Part shown: positions 46,701 to 55,370 of the stretch, piece after piece
Numbering within the stretch: the stretch's first letter is position 1
How the letters are laid out: the number at the start of each line of letters is the position of its first letter
Source: Nymphaea colorata
Taxonomy: Eukaryota > Streptophyta > Magnoliopsida > Nymphaeales > Nymphaeaceae
Direction of reading: 5' to 3'
Assembly: GCF_008831285.2 (NCBI RefSeq)
Contig: NC_045142.1
Location: 7,788,713-7,852,712, forward strand
DNA length: 64,000 bases
Notes under the pieces: model-generated
Databases searched by the model: none
What the model was told of the DNA's origin: nothing
The model's input: the letters and a program-made list of their open reading frames with translations, nothing else
Program-made: the position numbers and the translations under genes

Positions 46701-48075
46701 CTTGGTGAGCCAAATGAGTTTTAGCCGAGTCAAACAAGTTTTGAGCAAGTCTTTCCGAGTGTTTGAATTAAACCAAGACTCAGCAAGCTTTAAATTTGGA
46801 AAAAATATTATAAATGCTTAAAGTTCACTAGGACCACTTTTAGATTTGCACAACTACCTATAGACTTGACAATAATCCCAAAGGAGAACATGCAGATATA
46901 GCACAATTTAGCATTAAGCTCAATCTAGTTATGGGTTTTTTTGGTGATGAAGGAAAGTGAATTTGACATATGACTTCAACCTTGACCATATCAAACTGTG
47001 CTAGACGTCCTCGGAAGCAGCAGTCATCAAGTTGAGCATGGGATTCCCAAATTCATAGTTGCGTGATGAACAAGTTTCCCTAGGTTCCATATACTCAAGG
47101 TCCAATAGTAATCTCATCCACTAAAAGTATTTATTTTTTCCTAAACGCTAAAGCATAGGCATCCAAGTTCATAATCTTTAGAATTGGATAGGATTCAACG
47201 GAATCAAGTTTCCTACCTATGCTTTATCATCATATGTCCCATATGTGAAACTTATGACTTATTATGCTACAAAATTGATCTTTAAATGTGCCATTTTAAG
47301 GAGAAAATGGGCCCAACCATGTGGCCCCATCCCTTCAGCGGATAAAAGTACAATAATGTTGCCATACGTTAGACAACTCTGAAACATAATATGAGGGAAC
47401 CATCACAACATCGCTGAGCACAAGGGCGACTAGGAACAGGAATTCTACAGCAGATAACACAGAAAACCTCAAGACGAAATCATTTCCATTAAGCAGCACA
47501 GGTCCGGAAACGCCACAACCACCGTCTGCAAACTACCGTTCAAGGATATGCACCCTCCAGTACCTACCAAGCAATTTATACACCATACCTGGAGTACGTC
47601 TTAAGCCACGTCACGCCCTCAAACAACCATCATTTTGCAAACACCAAATGGCATTACAAAAGTACTAATATAGCCAATATCATGGCCAGTAAAACTTTCT
47701 AAAAGCTAGAATAGCACGCATGCAACTAAGTGAACATAGAAAACCAATTGAGAATAGAGGGGGTGGGAGGGGGAGGAGAGAAAGAGAGAGAGCGAGAGAG
47801 ACGTCGACGATGGCGCCCGCGGCCTCGCTTAAAGCAGGTGCAACGTTAAGCAGGTCGGAGCTAAGTCCCCTGTCAAGGAACTCAAAATTCCAAAGAAGAA
47901 TAACATGGAAGTTGTTCGTAATTCACTCATTTCCCTGGAGAGAGGGAGAGAGAAAGAGAGGTGGGCAGAGGAAAAGGGGAAGAGGATACAGTTGAAGCGT
48001 CTTGTTAGAGTCGATGGCCGAGTCGGCGAGGTACTCTTCGATGTTTGGGCGATCGAGATCCATCTCGGACGCCAT
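19794..48075 (-). CDS. GPAT9: Glycerol-3-phosphate acyltransferase 9-type (ER sn-1 GPAT), 367 aa, 12 exons over 28 kb
   Basis: Coding exons in gene order are 48075-47990, 47869-47803, 44755-44637, 34082-33983, 31400-31305, 31179-31083, 30955-30868, 30783-30687, 30425-30340, 24027-23908, 23791-23693 and 19842-19794. All introns are GT/AG and phases match throughout. GPAT9 acylates glycerol-3-phosphate at sn-1 in the ER, the first step to phospholipids and triacylglycerol. Two hydrophobic segments (about residues 70-90 and 92-113) precede the acyltransferase blocks: NHTSMID (His162, Asp167), GCIWFNR (Arg206), FPEGTCVNN (234-242) and VCPVAIKYN (259-267). The C terminus RRLEEK matches the family. 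Arabidopsis GPAT9 is 376 aa; this protein is slightly shorter at its N terminus. Introns 3, 4, 9 and 11 carry mobile elements. LPEAT relatives share the blocks, but the PSIRPRQ and KKVPWDGYLKY stretches favour GPAT9. Confidence 0.95.
22018..22706. mobile_element. MITE with Mutator-like 9-bp flanking duplication, in GPAT9 intron 11
   Basis: A 689-bp AT-rich segment is flanked by identical CTTGAAACA repeats at 22009-22017 and 22707-22715. The ends are imperfect inverted repeats rich in GTATCGTA/TACGATAC words (left GCGTATTGTAACATGTATC; right, read inward, GTATCGTATGATACCATATC). A TATCGGTCGTACCG-like palindromic patch occurs near 22600-22630. It encodes no protein. A 9-bp duplication fits Mutator-like elements, but the exact terminal base is ambiguous because the duplication and the inverted repeat share bases. 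Confidence 0.6.
24859..25037 (-). repeat. 3' LTR of the decayed Copia element (179 bp)
   Basis: On the plus strand it runs from TGTTACGATGAG to CTCTTTAACA. It contains a perfect 10-bp inverted repeat, CCCTAATCTC (24911-24920) and GAGATTAGGG (24929-24938). The polypurine tract of the element abuts it at 25038. Confidence 0.92.
25038..25051 (-). other. Polypurine tract of the decayed Copia element
   Basis: Read on the minus strand this is AGCTTGAGGGGGAG immediately before the 3' LTR, the usual plus-strand priming site. The polyprotein stop codon (25045-25047) falls inside it. Confidence 0.85.
25045..28105 (-). pseudogene. Copia gag-pol remnant: gag and integrase core deleted, multiple stops
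   Basis: On the minus strand the remnant begins near 28100 (MAGNPVSYGNPS) and keeps only about 45 gag residues. A protease segment with MWMIDSGASRH follows at about 27890, without the expected CCHC zinc knuckle before it. The integrase zinc-binding part and HVDVWGP are visible. The frame then jumps near 27325 to the region just before ERKHQ, losing the second catalytic Asp. RT (YVDD near 25995) and RNase H (YCDNKTS near 25285) are recognisable. In-frame stops occur near 27962, 27315, 26250-26267 (two, at expected Trp and Gln codons) and 25735, with a further break near 26020-26042. All changes are consistent with neutral decay. Confidence 0.9.
29051..29065 (-). other. Primer-binding site of the decayed Copia element (tRNA-iMet)
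   Basis: On the minus strand TGGTATCAGAGCCTT directly follows the 5' LTR. TGGTATCAGAGC is the standard plant Copia PBS complementary to the 3' end of initiator tRNA-Met. Confidence 0.92.
29066..29253 (-). repeat. 5' LTR of the decayed Copia element (188 bp)
   Basis: It matches the partner LTR from TGTTACGATGAG to TTTAACA and keeps the inverted repeat (29115-29124 and 29133-29142). It differs by an internal direct duplication: a 29-bp segment at 29092-29120 recurs at 29181-29209, replacing about 31 bp present in the other LTR. Confidence 0.92.
31921..32110 (-). mobile_element. Solo LTR related to the decayed Copia family, in GPAT9 intron 4
   Basis: A 190-bp TG...CA segment shares the family's core with the LTRs at 24859 and 29066: ACCCTAATCTC, then GAGATTAGGGTTGG, a shared AACTTTCTAATATTGCA block and a TTTAACA end. 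It is flanked by 6-bp direct repeats TCAATT (31915-31920 and 32111-32116). No PBS, PPT or coding sequence adjoins it, so it is a solo LTR left by LTR-LTR recombination. Orientation is the same as the full element and as GPAT9. Confidence 0.85.
35575..36420. repeat. GCTCGA/GAGCTC-rich dispersed repeat fragments in GPAT9 intron 3
   Basis: Two patches (about 35590-35720 and 36310-36420) contain CTTGAGCTCGACTCAAACTC- and GAGCTCAACTCAAGC-like words as in the MITE at 5153-5652. The second ends in GTGCACCCC, similar to a family terminus. I could not define matching ends or a duplication around them, so these are called as fragments. Confidence 0.5.
36879..37166 (-). repeat. 3' LTR of the near-intact Copia element (288 bp)
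   Basis: Plus-strand TGTAGAAACACG to ACATTCTAACA. It contains two adjacent perfect hairpins: GGGTACCGAG/CTCGGTACCC (37083-37092 and 37098-37107) and CGGGTCCA/TGGACCCG (37121-37128 and 37133-37140). Confidence 0.95.
37161..41460 (-). pseudogene. Copia gag-pol polyprotein with a single 1-bp frameshift
   Basis: The frame starts at ATG 41460 (MAEAMTPKID) and has the Copia order. Gag ends in a CCHC zinc knuckle (CSHCNKLGHSVDFC, about 40665-40706). Protease has WIVDSGAAHH (about 40375-40410). Integrase has the RWHERLGH zinc part and the D,D,E residues in HSDVWGP (about 39805-39820), RIDNAREY (about 39608-39627) and VAERKNR (about 39505-39519). RT has YVDD (about 38126-38137) and RNase H has YCDNKS (about 37400-37415). 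The reading frame breaks at a run of five C at 37710-37714 (five G on the coding strand), where one base appears to be extra. Beyond it the RNase H frame is open to a TAG at 37161-37163, six bases inside the 3' LTR. Without the extra base the product would be about 1,430 aa, normal for Copia. Confidence 0.95.
37167..37182 (-). other. Polypurine tract of the near-intact Copia element
   Basis: Read on the minus strand CCAAGCTTGAGGGGGAG-like sequence lies directly next to the 3' LTR, as expected for the plus-strand primer. The purine core is identical to that of the decayed Copia element. Confidence 0.85.
41555..41608. repeat. 18-bp minisatellite in the Copia leader
   Basis: Three tandem copies of GCGCTGGGACGGGCGGCG (41555, 41573, 41591; the last with two changes) lie between the 5' LTR and the gag start. 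They explain the repetitive Gly/Thr- and Ala-rich frames seen here, which are not genes. Confidence 0.9.
41751..41765 (-). other. Primer-binding site of the near-intact Copia element (tRNA-iMet)
   Basis: On the minus strand TGGTATCAGAGCCAC begins immediately after the 5' LTR terminal CA. It matches the 3' end of initiator tRNA-Met, as in the other Copia element. Confidence 0.95.
41766..42052 (-). repeat. 5' LTR of the near-intact Copia element (287 bp)
   Basis: It aligns end to end with 36879-37166. The first hairpin of the partner LTR is broken here by two substitutions (GGGTACCGAA/CTCGGTACTC). The second differs at one base, as ...GGGTCAATATCTGGACCC. Confidence 0.95.
42905..42955. repeat. 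TATG/TATA-rich microsatellite in GPAT9 intron 3
   Basis: Short tandem GTAT units with TA-rich flanks. It is intronic, with no other signal. Confidence 0.6.
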
Positions 48076-48265
48076 TTGATTCGATGATGACGATTTTCGA
48101 GCCTCACTCGACTGATCCGATCGGTGGGTCGATTCAATCTACCTCGCACAAAACAAGATTCTCCTCGGAATTATGCGGAAGCTGCGTGCGTGAGAGAGAG
48201 AGAGAGGGAGTGGTCGCGTGGGAGCTGTTCGTCTCTCCGGAAGCAAATCCCCCTTCTTCCTCTCC

Positions 48266-48356
48266 TTTATAACAGAGCCACGCCGATCGTCAGCCTCGCG
48301 TTTCCCCCAACCCTCTCTCTTCCCCTCCGATTGGCCCGTTATCGGGAATTTGACGT
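48266..48356 (-). promoter_or_regulatory. GPAT9 core promoter: TATA, CCAAT and ACGT elements
   Basis: On the minus strand a TATAAA (48271-48266) lies about 190 bases upstream of the GPAT9 start codon. A CCAAT box (48334-48330) lies about 60 bases further upstream, followed by a GTCACGTC ACGT element (about 48351-48358). This order and spacing fit a plant core promoter, with transcription expected to start about 48235-48240. GA tracts lie in the presumed leader (48190-48206 on the plus strand). Function is inferred. Confidence 0.6.
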
Positions 48357-48359
48357 GAC

Positions 48360-50207
48360 ATATCAAAAAAGAAAGGGCGCGACATTTCCAATATTTATTA
48401 CTACTCGGAGGTTCACTGGGATTTACACTCCAGTTTTCACCACATACGAGTCTGCAGGCTCGTCTCCTCTAAGTTCAAACTCATAAAGCTGAATTATTAT
48501 TATTATTATATTTATTTTATTGTTGTGATAGATAAAATAAATTCGATTCGAACTTTCTTTCTTTTTTTTATTCTGTTGCATTTGATAATATATTACTTTT
48601 TTTTTATGTTTATTTAGGAAAAAATGCTTCTATGTAGTTAAGGCTTTGACTTTTTTCAAATCATTTAAGTCATATATCATGTTTGTCACACCAAACCAAT
48701 AACACATTGGAAAGTGATAACCTTACTCTTTGGTTGCGTTATTATGTTCTTTTATGTTGGTAAAGCCAACATTTTTTTGCCAATTAAATTCTTGTGTGAA
48801 TTTAGGTTTTACTATTGGAATTTACTGCTTAATATATTGGACTTTGCATGGATTATTAAAAACAAATAAAGTGAGATATCATGGTCAGTAGCAAAGCCAA
48901 AAAAATTCTCTCGAGCTACACTTGTTTAAAAATACTCAAATTTGATGAGGCAATTGTGTATATATAAAAAAATAAATATTTAAGATTGTCGTTTGAAAAT
49001 GAATAACTTTTAAGGCATTAGTGTAGGCAACTGCCCACACCAGCCACAATGTGCTTACGCGACTGATCATGGTAAGACCTAAGATGGGACATTGCAGTCG
49101 ATCCAATCATGTGGAGGTGGGGTCTTTACCAGAAGCTTGGTTGGCGATGAATATGGTTCTGGCCATGTGGCTGACCAAGGGATGACCTGGTTCTCATCGG
49201 TCCTGGCGGAACATATAGGTTGGTAGTGGAGCTACATGTGGACTAGAGAATCCTTTTTTTTTGTGCAATTTCTGGTAATTTTTAGCTAATAAAAGCTAGG
49301 GGGCCTTTCCCACCTTGCCTTTTGTCGTTCAAATCAAAATTATTTTTCATGAATAAATAAAATAAAATTAATTTGTAGTTCGGCCTTCACCTAATCTCCT
49401 GGAATGAACACTGATTGAGCAACATTTTTTCTTTATTGCTCACCTAAAGCTTGACTTGGAATGAGGAAGTCAATATTAAATCTACAATTTGATATTAAAA
49501 ACATCACTTAATATTACAAAGCACCAAATATTCTCAATATGCCCCACGCCCATAAGAACAAGCTACACGCAACAACACACAAGGTAAAGAGTTTTTCAAC
49601 AACAAGTCTAACAAATCTCAAAGAGGGTTGGTGCAATGGCATCGCCGAGGTCGGCAGTCATCGGTTTTTATTTAGAATCTATGGGGTGTCAACTTTCTGT
49701 GTTGCAAATAGGTAGTCAACGACACACAAATTAAAGCGCAGTGGAGACGGTATCACGAAACACTGAAAGCAATCTCTGTACCTTAAGAGGATAAGGGGTT
49801 AAGTGAAAGTTTTGATCTATTGCCCGACAATCAAAAACCCTTCTCACCCAAACAATAATAAGTCTAACCAATCAATTCAAATAAGTTGTTTTAACTTTAC
49901 TCATAAAACTCGTGACTTTTTTATTTTAAAACTATACTTGTCACAAATTTTTTAGGCTAGTGAATGCAATAAACAAAACAACACATGCCTGCCATATATA
50001 TTTTACTAGATGTATTAATTGTTTGAAGAGTTGGTATATTTAACGGTTTTTGTCATTTAAACAGTTCTGGATATACATGTCCTTCTTTCTTTGTGACAAT
50101 CAATCTAACCAAGAGATTGATGTGGAATTGTCACATATGAAATTGAACACAAAATTCCGCAAAGAAATATCAACTCGCTGCTAGAAGAAGGAGTGATGTA
50201 GAAATCA
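48360..50207. other. Intergenic DNA, no gene seen
   Basis: AT-rich upstream region of GPAT9 without conserved coding sequence on either strand. A somewhat GC-richer patch at about 49020-49230 has no recognisable content. Confidence 0.55.
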
Positions 50208-50215
50208 ATTATTGA

Positions 50216-50368
50216 TAAGGTTGGGTGCCGGGTCTGGTACTCGACAGTGCTCGATCCTCGACTCAACTTGGAGCCCGGGCTCAGGCCCGAAAAAAGGCCA
50301 CCAAACCGGCCCGAAGCGGGCTGTCTCAGGTAGGCCCGATTAAGTTCGGTTCGGTTTGATAATATTTG

Positions 50369-50464
<96 letters not shown>

Positions 50465-50662
50465 TTGATTTTTATATATAATTATAACATTTCATTATGA
50501 TTAATTATATTTATAAACTATTTTATATTTAAAATATATATTTTTTAATTTAGTCCGACCGAGCTCGAGCTTGGATTTTAAGTGTCGGGCACGAGTTTTG
50601 AGTGTCAGGCCGGCCTCAGTATGACTCCTTTTCGGGTCGGCTCGGCCTGATGCCCATACTTA
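50216..50662. mobile_element. hAT-like MITE with 8-bp duplication and internal TA array
   Basis: A 447-bp element is flanked by identical ATTATTGA repeats (50208-50215 and 50663-50670). Ends are imperfect inverted repeats: TAAGGTTGGGTGCCGGGTC on the left, and TAAGTATGGGCATCAGGCC reading inward from the right. The interior has GC-rich subterminal parts (GGCCCG words) and an AT-rich middle with about 45 TA units. It is non-coding. Confidence 0.85.
50372..50461. repeat. (TA)n microsatellite, about 45 units
   Basis: A nearly pure TA run sits inside the MITE. Its true length is hard to assemble and probably variable. Confidence 0.92.
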
Positions 50663-50879
50663 ATTATTGAGCCGATTTGGTAAAACCATTACAATAAATT
50701 CACTAATAGCAATTATAAACTGCTAATAATAAAAAAATATTTAAATAACTAAATAATATTAAAAGGATAAAAATTAACATAAAAATTGATTACAAAATGT
50801 TGACATTGGCAGTCTCAAATTGACACCAAATCAAAAGTTTGCCATAAATTTAGTCCACATATGCTGATGCAATAGATTA

Positions 50880-50908
50880 TGACAAGAGAGAGAGAGAGAG
50901 AGAGAGGA
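50880..50908. repeat. (GA)n microsatellite
   Basis: A short GA run in intergenic DNA, with no nearby gene. Confidence 0.8.
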
Positions 50909-51862
50909 CATCAGCAAGAGTCTGGCATTGTATTTTAGTTTGCAGAAATATTGTTAGAAAACATGCCTAAATAATTGTAAAATAGTAAAAACATATATAC
51001 CTTTTTTTCGTATTGTTAAGAACGGTAGTTTGGTTGAACAAGAGAAAGTTGTTTTGTTGAATCAAACAAGTTATATAACTAGTTTAACTAACCGAAATAA
51101 CTAATTTGTGTAATTAATCAAACTGAAAACAAGTGAATAATGAAACCAAATAAATTATGCAAGTTTCATTGAATAGAATGATTTTCAATAGTAAAATAAT
51201 GATGCAGAAAGCTGTTTCCTAAAGCCAATACAAAACTTCTCATTCAAGAAATGCTGGAAAAAAAAAAGTATTTCCTGAGACATCATTTGACCTAATTAAT
51301 TAAGCAAGTTTTCGTTAATAGACAGTTTGTTTTCAAGAGAAAAATGAAATAAAAAATTGGGATCCCAAAAAGATATTCCTTCACTTTACATATACGGCTC
51401 ATCGAAATTCAGAAAAAAAAATAAAATGGCATAAAAAAATTCCTTCACATGACATATACGGTACATTGAAATTCGGTCCACAATGTTCACTTTTCTATCT
51501 CTTTTAAAATTATAACTTGTATATCGCTTATGAAGCAATGCAATAGCATATAATAAATTATTGCAATTCGAAATAGCAAGTCGTGTGTTCGGAGTGAGGC
51601 GAACACTCAACATATATCATAAGAATTTTTAGACTTGTAGCTTTCACTTTCTATTCAATGATTTTTAAAATTTCTATGGATACATAGAAGCATCAATTAA
51701 ATATTCAGTTTTGCTTACTCGCATTGATGGAAATACTAAAAAAAAATTTAAGATATATATGACATTTTATGTATTATATTAGTACCGGAGTCACTAGCCT
51801 TACTTTTATTTTTTATTTTTTAGGAGAGTATTAAAAAATAACTATATCATTGAGGAACAAAT

Positions 51863-52249
51863 TAAGGGTGGGCATCGGGCCGGGCCGGTTCGATCCGGGC
51901 CAGTGAGCCTGGCCTGGGCCCGGCCCATTTAAAATTTAAAAACAAAATTTTAAATATAAAATATATTTAATAATAATAAATATGTATTATTAAAATAAAA
52001 AATTTAAAACAAATAATTTTTTGATCTAAACGGCTTAACGGGCCAGGTCGGGCCGACCTGAGCCAGCCTATCGGGCCCAGGCCCGGCCTTTTTAAAATTA
52101 AAAAATAAAATTTTTAAATATAAAATATATTTAATAATAATAAATATGTATTATTAAAACAAAAAAATTAAAAACAAATAATTTTTTAATTTAAACGGGC
52201 TTAACGGGCCGGGTCGGGCGGACCCGGGCCCGCCCGACGCCCAAGCTTA
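51863..52249. mobile_element. hAT-like MITE with 8-bp duplication and internal 163-bp duplication
   Basis: A 387-bp element flanked by identical GAACAAAT repeats (51855-51862 and 52250-52257). Left end TAAGGGTGGGCATCGGGC and inward-read right end TAAGCTTGGGCGTCGGGC are imperfect inverted repeats, closely matching the family seen at 50216. The interior is two tandem 163-bp units (51918-52080 and 52081-52243), each a GGCCCGG-rich block followed by an A/T-rich block. It is non-coding. Confidence 0.9.
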
Positions 52250-52257
52250 GAACAAAT

Positions 52258-54249
52258 ATTATTGGTGCCCTTTCACCATAGTTTGATTTATGGAAGAGAT
52301 AAATCCTTCTTTATTTTTATGATAGCCGTAAGGTTTGTCTTCACGTTAATTAGGATGTCCTTTTTATTGGTTATAAAAAATAGAATTGCTTGCAAAAGGT
52401 TTTTATGATGGAATTCCTACATTGAGAACTTTGACACGTTCACCCTCATCAATCATCATCAACTTTATTTAATTTGTTTGTAGTTGGTTATTATAGCAAG
52501 TTAGATAATATGTAAATTAACAAACAGTTAAGAAGAACAATATTAGATCATAAGTCAAGTAACAATCAGAGAAGAATAACAATATTCTATAATTAAGAAT
52601 CATTCGAGAGGAATTGCTATATCTGCATATTATATATACATAATTATTTATGTGTATAATATATATATATATATATTATGTGTGTTTACAATGTTCAGTT
52701 TCTTGACCACTAGTGCAATAATACACATTTTTTTATGGTTTTTAGTGACACATAATTAAAAAAACAACCACATGGCCGTAAGGGTAACTGGTTGGTTTAA
52801 ATTTTCATGTATATATGTATATACATATACGAATTGAAATCAGCTGGCCAACGTCCTATGCGGAATGAGTTTTTTCATATTTCAAGATGCTAAAAATTGT
52901 CAGCGATTGGTGCATTTCACAATGACAATTCATTGGTCACGGTTTTTAGCCACTAAATGCGCCATTTGTGACAGTTTGGTTGACCGAATTTTTAAATTTT
53001 AGTCATCCTACAATATATGGAGCATCCGAGCATCATCGGTAACTAGTGTGTCGGGGTTGGCGAGGGAGAGAACCTCTTTAACAACACCTTCTACATGAGA
53101 GAGAGCTCTGCGCACTATCTTGTGTAGATAACGAGAGTGCATCAAAGGGTGAATCATACTACTACATATTTATTTAAATGCTATATGGCATACAGATAAT
53201 GACAAGAAGCGATATGAGATAATTACAAGAGCATGAGATAATAATAGGGGTATGAAAAAAACAAAAAAAAAACAAACATATGTTTCTTTGCTGTTGAGAA
53301 GAATATATTGATCATAACAACAACATGCATGCAGATAGGAACTAATATAATCATTTCATTTGTGCTTTATCCAATCTCAAAACTTTTAGTGACTGCTTGG
53401 GGTAGGTTTCAATTCCTCCCTTTCTTTATTGGTTTAAACTGGGCCATCCGGATGGACGGCTCAAAATGGTCGAGCGACGCACATCTGGGGCATGCGTAAG
53501 CAAACACATCCACACACACAAGGTCGTCTTCAACCATTGTCTTCACTTTTAAGTTTTAACGCTATTTCCATGTTTCCGTCTGTCGTTTTAATCATGGTTA
53601 ACAACTTCCATGGCTGTATACTCAAAAGGCTTTTTTTGATCGGTTTTAAGAATTATTGAAAATTCGTTCGCTTTCATGTAAAGACTAAAGATCAGTTCAT
53701 TCGTGAGTGCGTCTTCGTACTCTTTCAATCCTTTTTTTATTAACTTATTCTTATGGTAATCGAGCAGGTGCATATCTTCCTATTTAAACAGTTTTTTTCT
53801 TTCTTTTAAATGCATCATTTCGTTAGAAAAAAGTGCATATTGGACCTCCTATGTTCCACCTCCTATTTGCTCTCATGAAGAACCCGCTGATGTTCTTGCC
53901 TCCTGTCACAATGAACCGACTATGGAATTGCTTCCTTATTCGCATTATCCCCTTCAATTGCAACTTAAAGAGGAAGCTACTAAAAAAATGAGAGTAGATA
54001 AAGACAGATCAACGTCTGTTTAAAAGGTATATACATATTATATATATATATATATTACATATATATAACTATATATATAATGTGGCCTACGTTGGATAGT
54101 TGTCGTATTGGTTAAAATGTAAAAATTTATTTTGTTGTTAAAAATATAGCACACGTCAGCATTAACTTCCCCCCACTGGAAGAGGATGGGGGACGGGAGG
54201 AGGAGGTGGAGGAGCATGGGGGATGGGCCGCCACTGGACCTGGTTTTCT
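52258..54249. other. Intergenic DNA, no gene seen
   Basis: AT-rich sequence with TA runs near 52660 and 54030-54080. Around 52740-52990 there are partly inverted GTGACA/TGGCTAAA-like segments that may be an old MITE, but I could not define ends. No exon-like sequence is visible. Confidence 0.5.
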
Positions 54250-54420
54250 CGGCCCGGACTCGGGCTCAACCGGGCCTCATACCGGGTACCTGGTGGCGGC
54301 CCGGACTCGAGCCCGACCGGGCCTCATACCGGGTACCTGGTGGCGGCCCAGACTCGGGCTCGACCGGGCCTCATACTGGGTACTTGGTGGCGGCCCGGCC
54401 CGACGCCCAAGCCTAGTTGT
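54250..54420. repeat. Three-copy 47-bp tandem repeat ending in a MITE-type terminus
   Basis: Units begin at 54250, 54297 and 54344 (CGGCCCGGACTCGGGCTC, then CCGGGCCTCATACCGGGTAC and CTGGTGG). The array ends in GGCCCGACGCCCAAGCCTA (to about 54414), which matches the right end of the MITE at 51863. A matching left end was not found, so this looks like a truncated or rearranged family member. Overlapping open frames here are repeat translations. Confidence 0.8.
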
Positions 54421-55193
54421 CCATCCTTCCTTCAACTGTTCCTTCAACTGCTCATGTGCTCATTTTCACCTCAAAGCTACTAACAAAATCCACTTCTTTT
54501 TTTACTTAAAATGTACCAAACTTTTATTTAAGAGAATGTTTGACGCACTGGAAATATATAAGTGGAAAGAAGTTTTCCAAACTTATTTCAATAATTGAGG
54601 AAATTGAATCAAAATCTAGATTTACAAAAAACCCTTTTGTGTTTGTTAGATTTGGATTTATATTCCAAAAAATAGATTTCTCAGTTGAAAGGAATGAATT
54701 GGAAAAGAAGAAGCCAATGGTTTTTTTTGTTTGCTTGCTCTAGGAAATTTTTTTCCATCCTTGGGGTTTTCTTTTTTTGCTCTCCAAATTTTTTTCCACC
54801 CCTTAGGGTGGGACAAAATTTACACAAAAAAGTTTTTGAAAATCGACCCAACCGTAAGTGTTTTTCATCCTAAGTTTGATGGGCAGATTTTTTTTTTTAA
54901 ATTGAATTTTATTTAGAGGGCAACATGATATTTCCTGCTCATCAAACGTGCCCTAAAAAATTAAATTGTTAAGAACTGTTTATTGTTTTAATGAAATTAC
55001 ATATGTAATAGCCTTGAAAGAAAAAAAAATAAATAAGTGTATGTGTGTTTTCCTCCTCCAAAAGTTTTGGCTTATAGCATTTGCAATATTTTTACAAAAA
55101 ATGACCAGAAAGTCTTAAGCCTACCCGCCTTGTTGATCAAACGGTATGAGAATAGTTTTTCGATTATACAACTATTTTAAGATACTATTACTT

Positions 55194-55370
55194 GGCGATG
55201 GGTACTCCGTACTTGGCCTGATTCGGGCTCCGAAAAAACTAATCGGGTTGAACCAAGTGGGTCTGATTAAGCTTGGTTCAGTTTAATAAGAAATTTAATA
55301 TATATTTCATTGATTTGTATATATAATTATAATATTTTATTACGATTAATTATATTTTATATATTATTTT
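55194..55370. mobile_element. Truncated copy of the 50216-type MITE
   Basis: GATGGGTACTCCGTACTTGG, then GATTAAGCTTGGTTCAGTTT and an AT-rich part with TATATATAATTATAATATTT follow the same order as in the element at 50216-50662. Its right end and flanking duplication are not recognisable. Confidence 0.55.

Noticed and set aside
48781-49240. Possible gene in a moderately GC-rich intergenic patch
   Set aside because: No open frame or splice-consistent exons on either strand.
54186-54598. Overlapping plus-strand frames with RPGLIPGTWW-type repeats
   Set aside because: They are translations of the 47-bp tandem repeat in several frames.
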